NCBI GenBank assembly: GCA_021200995.1
Contig: JAJQFS010000086.1
Coordinates: 62,001 to 126,000 of the forward strand
Source of the DNA: Lachnospiraceae bacterium
GTDB lineage: Bacteria > Bacillota > Clostridia > Lachnospirales > Lachnospiraceae
Length of the DNA stretch: 64,000 nt
Direction: 5' to 3'
In this document: piece after piece, positions 53,401 to 62,623 of the stretch
Layout of the letters: the number at the start of each line of letters is the position of its first letter
Position numbering within the stretch: the first letter of the stretch is position 1
Translations under genes and position numbers: made by a program
Notes under the pieces: model-generated
Seen by the model: the letters and a program-made list of their open reading frames with translations, nothing else
What the model was told of the DNA's origin: nothing
The model's database searches: none

Positions 53401-54846
53401 ATGTATTTCACGAGTCAGCAACAGGTATGTATAAATCACAGTTTGCTTACAAAAATAAGCCATATTGTCCTGATATTTTTATTTTTTCTGACTGCAGCCT
53501 GTGTTTTCTCAGCCTGTGGATTCAATGATGGAGGTGAGGCGGAAGATTATTCCGGAGGCGATTCTGTGGAAACGCTTACAGTAGCGCTGATGGGGATCGG
53601 AAAGGCGGACGATAGCTCTTTCACGGTACCGTCCTCTATTCAGAATGTAATCTCGCGGTTTGAAGAGGAGCATCAGAATGTGCAGATCGAGGTGACGGGA
53701 TACCAGCGCGGTTCAGAGGTGTTCGGGGTCGAGTATGAGGATGAGATTACCCTGCTGCAGAGAGAAATCATTTCAGGAAAGGGACCAGACGTCATTCTTT
53801 TCATCGGCGGCTATTATATGTCGGATATTTCCGGCAAATATACGGAGGATCTGTACGCGTATCTGGGGGAGGACTGGGAGAATCGATATGTCGCGAATGT
53901 GGTGAACACATACAGCTATGACGGCGGTTTGTACGCCATACCGGTCAGTTTCACTTTAAAAACCCTTGTGGTTGCCGCTCGAACAGCGCAGGGGCGTGAA
54001 AGCTGGACAATGGAAGAACTGATCGCGGCTTATGAGGAAGCTTATGAAGCGTCCGGCGGAACTGTCATGCTCCTGAACGGGGATTATAAAAAGAATACGT
54101 TTGCGACTCTTCTGTATAACAGTGTGGGAGATTTTGTCGACTGGGAAAGCGGAGCATGCAGCTTTGACAGTGAGGAATTTCGGAAATTGCTGGAATTTTC
54201 TGATTCATTTCCGGAAAGCTATGTCTATTCTGAAGATTTTCATATGATGGAGGAATATGCGGCGGGAAATATTCTGCTTTATCCGTTGTCACTGTCTGAT
54301 GTGTATGAAATTGCAAAGGCTAAGATGATTTTTGGAGAGGATGTGGCTTTTATCGGATATCCGTCAAATGAGGGAGGAGGCGCCGTTGTCTCAAACGGAA
54401 ATCTGTCTCTGGCTATCAGCGCGCTCAGTGAGCAGAAGGAGACAGCATGGGAGTTTATCAGTTTATTTCTGGGAGAGGAGTATCAGCGGGAGTTGGCGAA
54501 TTTTTTGCCAGTCGACAAGGTTGTCCTGTATGAAGAGCTGGAGGAAGCGCTTACGGCTGTATACGAGGAAGACACGAACGGGAATCAGACTCCGGTGGCG
54601 CAGGATAAGGTGTCGTCAGAAGGAGAGGGCGTGATTGCGGAGATTTATCAGATTTCGGAGGATGAGAAGGAGGCGTTTCTCGGGATCATTGAATCTGTGT
54701 CGGAAAGTTCGGCGTTTGATCTGGAGCTGTATTCGCTGATTCTGGATGAGACGCAGGGGCATTTTGAGGGGGAGAAGACGGTGGAGGAGACGATGGAGGT
54801 GATACAGGGGATTGCGACGGTTTATGTGAATGAAAATATTGAATGA
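53401..54846 (+). CDS. Extracellular solute-binding lipoprotein, family 1 (orphan)
   Basis: The 481-residue protein has a signal peptide (about 15-38) and a lipobox-like FSAC ending at Cys 39. The mature part resembles sugar ABC binding proteins: LTVALMGIG-type first strand, SGKGPDVILFIGGYYMSDIS, YAIPVSFTLKTLV and ETAWEFISLFLGEEYQ. AAAGGAG lies nine bases before the ATG. No permease or ATPase gene is near, so it may serve a distant transporter or sense a ligand. It is followed by a palindromic element and another lipoprotein. Confidence 0.85.
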   Translation: MYFTSQQQVCINHSLLTKISHIVLIFLFFLTAACVFSACGFNDGGEAEDYSGGDSVETLTVALMGIGKADDSSFTVPSSIQNVISRFEEEHQNVQIEVTGYQRGSEVFGVEYEDEITLLQREIISGKGPDVILFIGGYYMSDISGKYTEDLYAYLGEDWENRYVANVVNTYSYDGGLYAIPVSFTLKTLVVAARTAQGRESWTMEELIAAYEEAYEASGGTVMLLNGDYKKNTFATLLYNSVGDFVDWESGACSFDSEEFRKLLEFSDSFPESYVYSEDFHMMEEYAAGNILLYPLSLSDVYEIAKAKMIFGEDVAFIGYPSNEGGGAVVSNGNLSLAISALSEQKETAWEFISLFLGEEYQRELANFLPVDKVVLYEELEEALTAVYEEDTNGNQTPVAQDKVSSEGEGVIAEIYQISEDEKEAFLGIIESVSESSAFDLELYSLILDETQGHFEGEKTVEETMEVIQGIATVYVNENIE

Positions 54847-54861
54847 TACATGCAATGGGTC

Positions 54862-55012
54862 GCAAAGAGAAGCATAAACTGTCTCGCTCATGCTGCGCGG
54901 GACATTCCGATGAGCCATTAAGGCAGAAAAAGTGTTCAGCAGAGGCTTCCACTTTTTCTTAGTCTCATCTCCATCGCGCAAAAATCGCTCATCAGTTTAT
55001 GCTTCTCTTTGC
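54862..55012. repeat. 151-bp palindromic element with nested inverted repeats
   Basis: Perfect 20-base outer arms (54862-54881 and 54993-55012) begin GCAAAGAGAAGC. Inside, GCTCAT/ATGAGC (about 54886-54915) and AGAAAAAGTG/CACTTTTTCT (54925-54934, 54950-54959) form further hairpins. It lies between two lipoprotein genes. A 19-base segment next to the left arm (54876-54894) recurs with one change at 62546-62564. Confidence 0.7.
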
Positions 55013-55067
55013 TCTGCGCTGCAATTGTTTACATTGCTAACAGGCAAATCAAGTTGAGGAGGCTACG

Positions 55068-56171
55068 ATGAAAGGTTTGAAAATGAAAAGAATGGTAGGG
55101 TTGGCATTGATGATTGCATTCATGATGACTGTGACTGCTTGTTCTGGAAACGCGGAGGAGGAGCAAAGCGGAACGGGATTGATTGTAGTGGAAGAGGATA
55201 CAACGGAGGGCGGAAGTATCGATGTCGAAACAGATGGTAATGCAGATGTGGAAGCTGACGATTTGAACGTCGCGGAGGAAGAAAGCGAAGCTTCTGCTGG
55301 GGATGTTACAGTTATTTATACAGGGGAGAGTTTTAGTAAGTCGGCCTTTGCGGCAGGCGGCACGGTGCTGTATCTGTGCGGTATGCGGGACGGAGAGTAT
55401 TTTTTTGGCTGTATGGAGCAGGAGGGTGACACGTTTGAGGAGTTTTCACTGGATGTGGGCGAGGGAATGCGGGTGAACAGTATGTATGTGGATGAGGAGA
55501 ATCGATGCCACATGCTTTGGTTTGATACGGAGACAGTTACGGTGAATGGACAGGAGTTTGCTTCTGTCAGTTTTGAGAAAAGCTGTATTACGGTGATTGA
55601 CAGCAGCGGGACGCTTCTGGAGCAGATTGATACAACGGATTTTTTCCGCTCGGAACAGACCATACCGTATTCTTTTGCGGTTGATCATAAGGGAAATTAC
55701 TGGTTTGAGGAGGGAACATATCTGGTGTCACTTTCCCCAGATGGGACGTTGAATCAGAAAATCGAATGTCCTGGCACAGTGGAAACGGTGGGCATAGGAG
55801 CGTCCGGAATGGTATATGCGGTTTATCAGGCAGAAGGGTCAAGGTATCTGGGATGTATCCTTAATGATGGAGACTTTGCGTTTGAGTGCAGTCTGTCGGC
55901 TACCGGAAGCGCCTTTTCTCAGATTGCGCCGGGAGCGGATGGCGTGGATGTCCTACTCTATCATTTGAGTGAGGGCGTGTACGGCTATGACAGAAATACG
56001 ATGAAACACCTGATTTCAGCGGATGAACTGCCGGTTACAGGGGAGGATGTGAATGGATACGGCATTCTGGCCGATGGCCGTCTGTGCCTGATGGGTGCTG
56101 AAGAAGATGGCGTCAGAACCTTTTATTATCTGAAAACCCATTGCGCGGATTTTGTGACGTTTATGAGGTAA
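55068..56171 (+). CDS. Lipoprotein of unknown function, possible beta-propeller
   Basis: The 367-residue protein has a signal peptide and lipobox VTAC (Cys at about 25), then an acidic Glu/Asp-rich linker (about 28-75). The mature domain is a series of short beta segments with repeated G-Y/W patterns (HKGNYWFEEGTYLVSLSPDG; ASGMVYAVYQAEGSRYLGC), suggesting a beta-propeller. GGAGG lies five bases before the ATG. No family is recognised. It is downstream of the orphan binding protein and may function with it. Confidence 0.78.
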   Translation: MKGLKMKRMVGLALMIAFMMTVTACSGNAEEEQSGTGLIVVEEDTTEGGSIDVETDGNADVEADDLNVAEEESEASAGDVTVIYTGESFSKSAFAAGGTVLYLCGMRDGEYFFGCMEQEGDTFEEFSLDVGEGMRVNSMYVDEENRCHMLWFDTETVTVNGQEFASVSFEKSCITVIDSSGTLLEQIDTTDFFRSEQTIPYSFAVDHKGNYWFEEGTYLVSLSPDGTLNQKIECPGTVETVGIGASGMVYAVYQAEGSRYLGCILNDGDFAFECSLSATGSAFSQIAPGADGVDVLLYHLSEGVYGYDRNTMKHLISADELPVTGEDVNGYGILADGRLCLMGAEEDGVRTFYYLKTHCADFVTFMR

Positions 56172-56212
56172 TAAGTCAGCTGGGATTTTATGAAAAATTC
56201 TACTATTTTACT

Positions 56213-56252
56213 GCGGCATATTGCAACTATTTTTAGTTGCAATATGCCGCAA
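56213..56252. promoter_or_regulatory. Perfect 18-bp inverted repeat (HicAB operator)
   Basis: TGCGGCATATTGCAACTA is repeated inverted after TTTT. The right arm overlaps the hicA promoter -35, as expected for autorepression by the antitoxin's DNA-binding domain. Confidence 0.72.
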
Positions 56253-56266
56253 TATATGTTAAGATA
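56238..56266 (+). promoter_or_regulatory. Promoter of hicAB
   Basis: TTGCAA (56238-56243) and TAAGAT (56261-56266) are 17 bases apart, about 25 bases ahead of the GGAGGG ribosome site. Confidence 0.7.
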
Positions 56267-56300
56267 CATTTAAAATCAAATAGTGAAGGAGGGATAGCCT

Positions 56301-56555
56301 GTGGGTCAGAAGGAGAAACTGATGAAAAGACTGAAGGCAAGACCGAAAGATTTCACATTTGATGAAGCGGAGACTTTATTAAAGTATCTGGGATATACAA
56401 TTTCTGATAAAGGAAAAACAAGCGGTTCAAGGGTCATATTTACAAATGAAAGCAGAGCGCCAATCATGATGCACAAACCACATCCGGGAAAAGAGTTAAA
56501 GGAGTATCAGACGAAACAGTTGGTTGAAAAGTTGGAAGAGGAGGGACTTATATGA
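56301..56555 (+). CDS. hicA: HicA-family toxin
   Basis: The 84-residue double-stranded-RNA-binding-fold protein starts at a GTG with GGAGGG seven bases upstream. The HicA pattern is present: a first helix with TLLKYLGY, then SGSRVIF and MHKPHPGKELK. In many HicA proteins the catalytic His is in GSH; here it is GSR, as in a known subgroup where His in HKPHPG may take part. HicA cuts mRNA and is blocked by HicB. It overlaps hicB by four bases. Confidence 0.88.
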   Translation: MGQKEKLMKRLKARPKDFTFDEAETLLKYLGYTISDKGKTSGSRVIFTNESRAPIMMHKPHPGKELKEYQTKQLVEKLEEEGLI

Positions 56556-56893
56556 ATAATACCATACATTACAAGGGCTACATTGGGAGTGTGGAATTCT
56601 CTGAAAACGACAGATTGTTTTATGGGAAAGTTATGGGAATTCGTGCCCTGATTTCCTATGAAGGCACGACAGCAGAAGAACTGATTGTGGATTTTCATAC
56701 AGCGGTTGATGATTACCTGGCGTTATGTGAGGAGGAGGGGATTACGCCGGAAAAAGCATACAAAGGAAGCTTCAATGTGCGGATTTCCCCGGAGCTTCAT
56801 CGGGAAGCTGCCATTTATGCGAATTCTCATGAGATGAGCCTGAACAGTTTTATTGAATATGCAGTGAGCTGCCAACTGGCGGCTCAGAGGTGA
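56552..56893 (+). CDS. hicB: HicB-family antitoxin
   Basis: The 113-residue protein has an N-terminal partly degraded RNase H-like HicB domain (YIGSVEFSENDRLFYGKVMG; YEGTTAEELIVDFHTAVDDY) and a C-terminal ribbon-helix-helix domain (FNVRISPELHREAAIYANSH). It neutralises HicA and represses the operon at the inverted repeat upstream. The ATGA overlap with hicA shows coupled translation. Confidence 0.9.
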   Translation: MNNTIHYKGYIGSVEFSENDRLFYGKVMGIRALISYEGTTAEELIVDFHTAVDDYLALCEEEGITPEKAYKGSFNVRISPELHREAAIYANSHEMSLNSFIEYAVSCQLAAQR

Positions 56894-56911
56894 CTGAAAA
56901 ATGATACAGAA

Positions 56912-56944
56912 GGTGCCTGGCAGCATAGAAAATTGTCAGGCACC
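56912..56944. terminator. Hairpin at the convergent ends of hicB and queA
   Basis: GGTGCCTG/CAGGCACC (8 bp, perfect, with a G bulge allowing further CA/TG pairing) overlaps the queA stop. No good T tract follows on either side. Confidence 0.45.
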
Positions 56945-57982
56945 ATCCGGCATCACTGTTGTGATGAACATCGCATCACCGAAAGAAAAGAAACGGTAAC
57001 GCTTTTCGATTGCCTCCTTATAGGCCGCCAGGACATGATCCCGCCCGGCAAAGGCGCTGACCAGCATGACCAGTGTGCTTTCAGGCAGGTGGAAGTTGGT
57101 GATCAGGCCGTCCATCATTTTAAACTGATAGCCGGGGTAAATGAATATCTCCGTGTTGTCACAGCCGGGATGCAGGATTCCATCGTCCGTGGAGGCGCTC
57201 TCTAAGGTACGGCAGCTGGTGGTGCCGACGCAGATGACGCGGCCGCCGGCGGCTTTTGTGTCATTGATCAGTTTCGCAGTTTCTTCAGAGACCTCATAGT
57301 ATTCGCTGTGCATATGATGCTTTGTCACATCGTCCACCTTGACCGGACGGAAGGTGCCGAGACCGACATGGAGTGTCACATACGCAAGTCTGACTCCTTT
57401 TTTTTCAATTTCAGCCAATAGTTCTTTCGTAAAATGCAGACCGGCCGTAGGTGCCGCGGCGCTGCCCTCGTGGGCTGCGTATACAGTCTGATAACGATCT
57501 TTGTCCTTCAGTTTATGGGTAATATACGGCGGGAGCGGCATTTCCCCTAAGGCATCCAGTACTTCCTCCCAGATTCCTTCATAGGTAAAGTGAATCAGGC
57601 GGTTGCCGTCCTCTTTTGTCTCCACTACCTCAGCGGTCAGTCTGCCGTCTCCAAAGGTAAACTGTGCCCCGGTCCGACACTTTTTGCCGGGTTTTACCAG
57701 ACATTCCCAGACGTCATTTTCCTGGCGCTTTAATAAAAGCAGCTCGATGGCCGCGCCTGTGTCGGTTTTATTGCCGTAGAGTCTGGCCGGGATGACCTTC
57801 GTGTCGTTTAAGACCAGGCAGTCTCCCGGGAAAAGCATGTCCACAATCTCTTTAAAATGCCGATGCTGCACGGCGCCTGTCTCTCTGTCAAGCACTAACA
57901 GGCGGGATGCGGACCGATCCTCGAGGGGATCCTGCGCGATCAGTTCCTTTGGCAGATCAAAATAAAAATCACTTGTATTCAT
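56936..57982 (-). CDS. queA: tRNA preQ1(34) S-adenosylmethionine ribosyltransferase-isomerase
   Basis: The 348-residue enzyme transfers the ribosyl part of SAM to preQ1 in tRNA to make epoxyqueuosine. [15 protein letters not shown] (start), RDRE-type and [19 protein letters not shown] and [10 protein letters not shown] are family-typical. Full length compared with the usual 340-350. AAAGGA lies about 12 bases before the ATG. Promoter at 58022-58050. It stands convergent with hicAB and divergent from miaB. Confidence 0.97.
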   Translation of the reverse strand: MNTSDFYFDLPKELIAQDPLEDRSASRLLVLDRETGAVQHRHFKEIVDMLFPGDCLVLNDTKVIPARLYGNKTDTGAAIELLLLKRQENDVWECLVKPGKKCRTGAQFTFGDGRLTAEVVETKEDGNRLIHFTYEGIWEEVLDALGEMPLPPYITHKLKDKDRYQTVYAAHEGSAAAPTAGLHFTKELLAEIEKKGVRLAYVTLHVGLGTFRPVKVDDVTKHHMHSEYYEVSEETAKLINDTKAAGGRVICVGTTSCRTLESASTDDGILHPGCDNTEIFIYPGYQFKMMDGLITNFHLPESTLVMLVSAFAGRDHVLAAYKEAIEKRYRFFSFGDAMFITTVMPDGA

Positions 57983-58021
57983 AAAGCGGAGTTATCCTTT
58001 TGGTGAATGAAATATTCCTTT

Positions 58022-58050
58022 ATTTTACTGACTGTGCATATAAAATGCAA
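58022..58050 (-). promoter_or_regulatory. Sigma-A promoter of queA
   Basis: On the reverse strand TTGCAT (58050-58045) and TAAAAT (58027-58022) are 17 bases apart, about 40 bases ahead of the queA start. Confidence 0.78.
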
Positions 58051-58163
58051 GAAAAAATTTCAATCGGGATCGGATTCGTGAGAAACCGGACTCAAAGCAG
58101 TCAGCACGGACGAAAAGTGAAAACAGCATAGACAGGAGAAATAAGGCTTGCAATTTCACCCTG

Positions 58164-58192
58164 TTGACAGTAAAATGAAAAGCGACTTAAAT
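58164..58192 (+). promoter_or_regulatory. Sigma-A promoter of miaB
   Basis: A perfect TTGACA (58164-58169) and TTAAAT (58187-58192) have a 17-base spacer. The leader of about 155 bases before miaB is long and structured. Nothing coding is seen in 57983-58355. Confidence 0.76.
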
Positions 58193-58209
58193 TGCCGGCC
58201 CAATTGTTG

Positions 58210-58241
58210 AAAGCGTGACAGGCATAGCTGCCGCGCTTTTT
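58210..58241 (+). terminator. Terminator-like hairpin in the miaB leader (possible attenuator)
   Basis: AAAGCG pairs with CGCTTT around an inner GGCA/TGCC hairpin (loop TAGC); five T residues follow (58237-58241). It lies between the promoter and miaB. Confidence 0.45.
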
Positions 58242-58355
58242 GTGTTGCAAAGGCAGGCTTTCAGTGTCCTGAATGGGTTCCTGTCTAAGGCAGATGAGCA
58301 CTTACGGCAATGTTCCGTAAAATGGGCATATTTTTATACTAAAGGGATCAATTAC

Positions 58356-59849
58356 ATGGCGATATATGTAAACAAAGAAAACGCCAATGAAGTGGCATCG
58401 TTCATAGATCAGATTGATATCCATGCGCCTGTACCTGCGGATGAGACAGAGCGTCAATATTATTATATGGCGAAGGTCAGAAAGCATGTGGAGGCTCTGA
58501 CGGAGGAGCTTCATCGAAAACCAGGCTGCTGCGTGACTACATTTGGATGTCAGATGAATGCGAGGGACAGTGAGAAACTGGTCGGGATTCTGCAGCTGGT
58601 GGGCTATGATATCGTGGAGACAGAGCAGACGGATTTTGTCATATACAATACCTGCACTGTCCGCGACAATGCCAATCAGCGTGTGTATGGCCGCCTGGGG
58701 GAATTAAAGCGCTATAAACGCACCAATCCGCAGATGAAGATCGCGCTTTGCGGCTGTATGATGCAGGAGCCGACCGTTATCGAAAAACTGAAAAAAAGCT
58801 ACCGTTTTGTAAATCTGATTTTCGGCACGCACAATATTTTCCGCTTTCCGGAGCTTTTAAATGCCATGTTTGAAAGCGACGGCGACATGATTATCGACAT
58901 CTGGAAGGATACGACCCAGATCGTGGAGGACCTGCCGGTGGAGCGCAAATATCCCTTTAAATCCGGCATCAACATCATGTTCGGCTGCAATAATTTCTGT
59001 ACCTACTGTATCGTGCCCTATGTGCGCGGCAGGGAGCGCAGCAGGAAACCGGAGGATATTATTTCTGAGATCAAAGCTCTGGTTGCGGATGGTGTGGTGG
59101 AGATCATGCTGCTTGGCCAGAATGTGAACAGCTACGGCAAAAACCTGGAGGAGCCTGTCACCTTCGCGCAGCTTTTACAGCAGGTGGAGCAGATCGAGGG
59201 ACTGAAACGTATCCGGTTTATGACCTCACATCCGAAGGACTTGTCCGACGAGCTGATTGAGGTGATGGCAAATTCACAGAAAATCTGCCGTCATCTGCAT
59301 CTGCCCCTGCAGTCCGGTTCCTCCAGAATTCTGAAAGCGATGAATCGTGTCTATACAAAGGAATCCTATCTGGAACTGGCTGCGAAAATCAGGGAGAAAA
59401 TTCCGGATATCGCCCTTTCAACAGATATTATTGTCGGTTTTCCGGGGGAGACATACGAAGATGTCCTGGAAACGATCGACGTTATTGAAAAGGTGCAGTT
59501 TGAGAACGCGTTTACTTTTATTTATTCCAAGCGCACCGGAACGCCCGCGGCCGCGATGGCCAATCAGGTACCGGAAGCGGAAGTGAAAGCGCACTTTGAC
59601 CTGGTGCTGCAGAAAGTGCAGGAGGTGTCCCGCAGCCGGATCGGACAATACGAAGGACAGACAGTCGAAACCCTCGTGGAAGAGAAAAACGGGCAGGATG
59701 AAAGCCTGATGACCGGCAGAATGTCCAACAATACGCTGGTGCATTTTCCGGGCGCGGAGGATCTGATCGGGAAGTTTGTGCGGGTGAAGCTTAAAAAGTG
59801 CCCCGGTTTTTATTACATGGGAGAAATGGTGGAAGTACAAAATGGCTGA
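58356..59849 (+). CDS. miaB: tRNA-2-methylthio-N6-dimethylallyladenosine synthase
   Basis: The 497-residue radical-SAM methylthiotransferase adds a methylthio group to A37 of tRNAs reading U-starting codons. The N-terminal UPF0004 domain has FGCQMNARDSE, NTCTVRDNA and CGCMMQ (three Cys for one cluster). The radical-SAM motif is CNNFCTYCIVPYVRGRE. A C-terminal TRAM domain (about 430-495) follows. AAAGGG lies 9-12 bases before the ATG; the longer frame upstream crosses the leader hairpin and is not conserved. It overlaps mutS by eight bases. Confidence 0.97.
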   Translation: MAIYVNKENANEVASFIDQIDIHAPVPADETERQYYYMAKVRKHVEALTEELHRKPGCCVTTFGCQMNARDSEKLVGILQLVGYDIVETEQTDFVIYNTCTVRDNANQRVYGRLGELKRYKRTNPQMKIALCGCMMQEPTVIEKLKKSYRFVNLIFGTHNIFRFPELLNAMFESDGDMIIDIWKDTTQIVEDLPVERKYPFKSGINIMFGCNNFCTYCIVPYVRGRERSRKPEDIISEIKALVADGVVEIMLLGQNVNSYGKNLEEPVTFAQLLQQVEQIEGLKRIRFMTSHPKDLSDELIEVMANSQKICRHLHLPLQSGSSRILKAMNRVYTKESYLELAAKIREKIPDIALSTDIIVGFPGETYEDVLETIDVIEKVQFENAFTFIYSKRTGTPAAAMANQVPEAEVKAHFDLVLQKVQEVSRSRIGQYEGQTVETLVEEKNGQDESLMTGRMSNNTLVHFPGAEDLIGKFVRVKLKKCPGFYYMGEMVEVQNG

Positions 59850-62502
59850 AGTTACGCCGATGATGCAGCAGTATCTGAAAACAAAAGAACAATATCAGGA
59901 CTGTATTCTCTTTTACCGCCTCGGTGATTTCTATGAGATGTTTTATGAGGACGCTGAGGTTGCCTCAAAGGAACTGGAATTGACTCTTACCGGGAAGTCC
60001 TGCGGCCTGGAGGAACGCGCGCCCATGTGCGGCGTTCCGTATCACGCGGTGGAGCCCTACTTAAATAAGCTGGTCAGCAAGGGCTATAAAGTAGCCATCT
60101 GCGAACAGCTGGAGGATCCGAAACAGGCGAAGGGCATCGTAAAGCGGGATGTGATCCGTATTGTCACGCCCGGGACTGTTACCAACGCGCAGGCGCTGGA
60201 GGATAATAAAAATAATTACCTCATGTGTGTGGCCTATACTTCCGGCCGCATTGAAATTTCCACCTGTGATGTCTCTACCGGCGAATATTATGTCACTGAG
60301 GTGGAGGACCTGCAGAAGCTGAGGGATGAGATGATGTGCTATGCCCCCTCGGAGCTGGTCTGCAATGAGCCCTTTCTGGTCAGCGGTATGGACATCGGGG
60401 ATCTGCGGGACCGCTTAGGGGTCGCAGTATTCCCGCTCGCTTCCCATATGTTTGATGATAATAACTGCAAAAAAGCGCTGCAGCGGCATTTTCACTTAAA
60501 TACACTGATCGGCCTAGGACTCGACGATTTTCCTACCGGCACGATCGCGGCAGGTGCGCTGATGCAGTATCTGACAGAGACGCAGAAAAATTTCCTGGAG
60601 CATATCCGGCATATTACCCCATATCTGACCAACAAATTCATGCTGCTGGATTCGTCCTCCAGACGTAATCTGGAACTGACAGAAACGCTGCGGGAAAAGC
60701 AGAAAAAAGGGTCGCTGCTCTGGGTCCTGGATAAGACAAAGACCGCCATGGGCGGCAGATTGCTGCGCACATATATTGAGCAGCCTCTGATTGAAAAAGA
60801 AGAGATTGAGGCACGTCTGGACGCTGTGGATGAGTTCGTGCAGGACAGCTTATGCCGGGATGAGGTAAGGGAATATTTAAACCCGATCTATGACCTGGAA
60901 AGGCTGATCGGCAGGGTCAGCTTCGGCACAGCCAACCCCCGTGATTTTATTGCGCTTAAGGCTTATCTTCAGATGCTGCCGCACATTAAGACAGTGCTTT
61001 CAGACTGTAAGAGCGGGGAGCTGAACCGGATCGAGTTAGAGATTGATCCGCTGGATGACATCTGTGGATTGATTGAGTCTGCCATCGTGGAGGAGCCTCC
61101 TTTTTCTGTCCGGGAAGGCGGCATGATCAAAGATGGTTATGATAAAGACATCGACGAGCTGCGCCGGGCCAAAACGGAGGGAACCGACTGGCTTGCCCAG
61201 CTGGAAGCTGAGGACCGGGAACGCACAGGCATTAAGAATCTTCGCATCAAATATAATAAAGTATTCGGCTATTATTTTGAGGTGACAAATTCCTATAAGG
61301 ATCTGGTGCCGGATGATTATATCCGCAAACAGACGTTGACAGGCTCGGAGCGGTATACCACCCCAAAACTTAAGGAGATGGAGAATCTGATCCTGAATGC
61401 GGAGGACAAGCTCACTGGTATGGAGCATGATGTCTTCTGCAATATCCGTGACCGGATCGCGGCGCAGACAGACCGGATTCAGTCGACCGCGCGGGCAGTG
61501 GCGAGGCTGGATGTGTATGCTTCCCTGGCTGTCGTGGCGGAGCAGAATCATTATGTGCGTCCCAGGCTGAATGAAAAGGGTCTGATCAACATCAAAGAGG
61601 GCCGGCATCCGGTGGTAGAACGCATGATCGAGCATGACATGTTCATCCCGAACGATACCTTCCTGGATAATGGGAAGCACTGCGTCAGCATCATTACAGG
61701 CCCCAATATGGCCGGGAAATCAACCTATATGCGGCAGAGCGCGCTGATTGTGCTGATGGCGCAGATCGGTTCCTTCGTGCCCGCAAAGAGCGCTGACATC
61801 GGTATTGTGGACCGTATTTTTACCAGGGTAGGAGCAAGCGACGATCTGGCCAGCGGACAGTCCACGTTCATGGTAGAGATGAACGAAGTGGCCAATATCC
61901 TGCGCAACGCGACCAGTAAGAGTCTGTTGATTCTGGATGAAATCGGCCGCGGTACTTCCACCTACGACGGTCTGGCCATCGCCTGGGCGGTGATCGAACA
62001 TATCAGCAATAAGCGTCTGCTGGGCGCGAAAACGCTCTTTGCCACGCATTATCACGAGCTCACGGAGCTGGAAGATAAGATGGACAATGTGAATAATTAC
62101 TGCATCGCTGTCAAAGAAAGCGGAGACGATATCGTATTTCTGCGCAAGATTATCAAGGGCGGCGCGGACAAAAGCTACGGCATCCAGGTGGCGAAGCTGG
62201 CAGGCGTTCCGCAGATGGTGACGGACCGTGCACAGGAAATTGCGGCACAGCTGGCGGAGAATGATATTTCGTCCAAGGTGCAGGGGATCTTAAAGAGCCA
62301 GAGCGGCACAGCTGCAGCCACAAAACCGAAGCCGGTGAAGCATTATGATGAGGTGGATCTGGCACAGATGTCTTTGTTTGACACGGTGAAGGATGAGGAT
62401 GTCTTAAAAGAGTTAAAGGAGCTGGATATCAATAATATGAAGCCGCTGGATGTGCTGAATACGCTGTACAGATTACAGAATCAGCTGAAAAACAGGTGGT
62501 AA
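59842..62502 (+). CDS. mutS: DNA mismatch repair protein MutS
   Basis: The 886-residue protein starts with mismatch-binding domain I, which has the conserved FYRLGDFYEMFYEDA (Phe-x-Glu wedge). It ends in the ATPase with Walker A GPNMAGKSTYMRQ, Walker B LILDEIGRG and TSTYDGLAIAWAV, and the short C-terminal helix-turn-helix. It recognises mismatches and recruits MutL. It overlaps miaB. The partner mutL follows 121 bases later and appears frameshifted. Confidence 0.98.
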   Translation: MAEVTPMMQQYLKTKEQYQDCILFYRLGDFYEMFYEDAEVASKELELTLTGKSCGLEERAPMCGVPYHAVEPYLNKLVSKGYKVAICEQLEDPKQAKGIVKRDVIRIVTPGTVTNAQALEDNKNNYLMCVAYTSGRIEISTCDVSTGEYYVTEVEDLQKLRDEMMCYAPSELVCNEPFLVSGMDIGDLRDRLGVAVFPLASHMFDDNNCKKALQRHFHLNTLIGLGLDDFPTGTIAAGALMQYLTETQKNFLEHIRHITPYLTNKFMLLDSSSRRNLELTETLREKQKKGSLLWVLDKTKTAMGGRLLRTYIEQPLIEKEEIEARLDAVDEFVQDSLCRDEVREYLNPIYDLERLIGRVSFGTANPRDFIALKAYLQMLPHIKTVLSDCKSGELNRIELEIDPLDDICGLIESAIVEEPPFSVREGGMIKDGYDKDIDELRRAKTEGTDWLAQLEAEDRERTGIKNLRIKYNKVFGYYFEVTNSYKDLVPDDYIRKQTLTGSERYTTPKLKEMENLILNAEDKLTGMEHDVFCNIRDRIAAQTDRIQSTARAVARLDVYASLAVVAEQNHYVRPRLNEKGLINIKEGRHPVVERMIEHDMFIPNDTFLDNGKHCVSIITGPNMAGKSTYMRQSALIVLMAQIGSFVPAKSADIGIVDRIFTRVGASDDLASGQSTFMVEMNEVANILRNATSKSLLILDEIGRGTSTYDGLAIAWAVIEHISNKRLLGAKTLFATHYHELTELEDKMDNVNNYCIAVKESGDDIVFLRKIIKGGADKSYGIQVAKLAGVPQMVTDRAQEIAAQLAENDISSKVQGILKSQSGTAAATKPKPVKHYDEVDLAQMSLFDTVKDEDVLKELKELDINNMKPLDVLNTLYRLQNQLKNRW

Positions 62503-62531
62503 AGCTTCAATTGTAAAAGCCCAAATGGCTC

Positions 62532-62564
62532 GCATGAGGAAGTGAAAACTGTTTCGCTCATGCT
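62532..62564. repeat. Hairpin fragment related to the palindromic element at 54862
   Basis: GCATGAG (62532-62538) and CTCATGC (62557-62563) are inverted. The segment AAACTGTTTCGCTCATGCT (62546-62564) matches 54876-54894 at 18 of 19 bases. It sits between mutS and mutL. Confidence 0.5.
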
Positions 62565-62623
62565 TAGACTTGCAGCAACTTATACATGAAGCCTATTAAG
62601 ACTGTACTATAGGGATAAATTAG

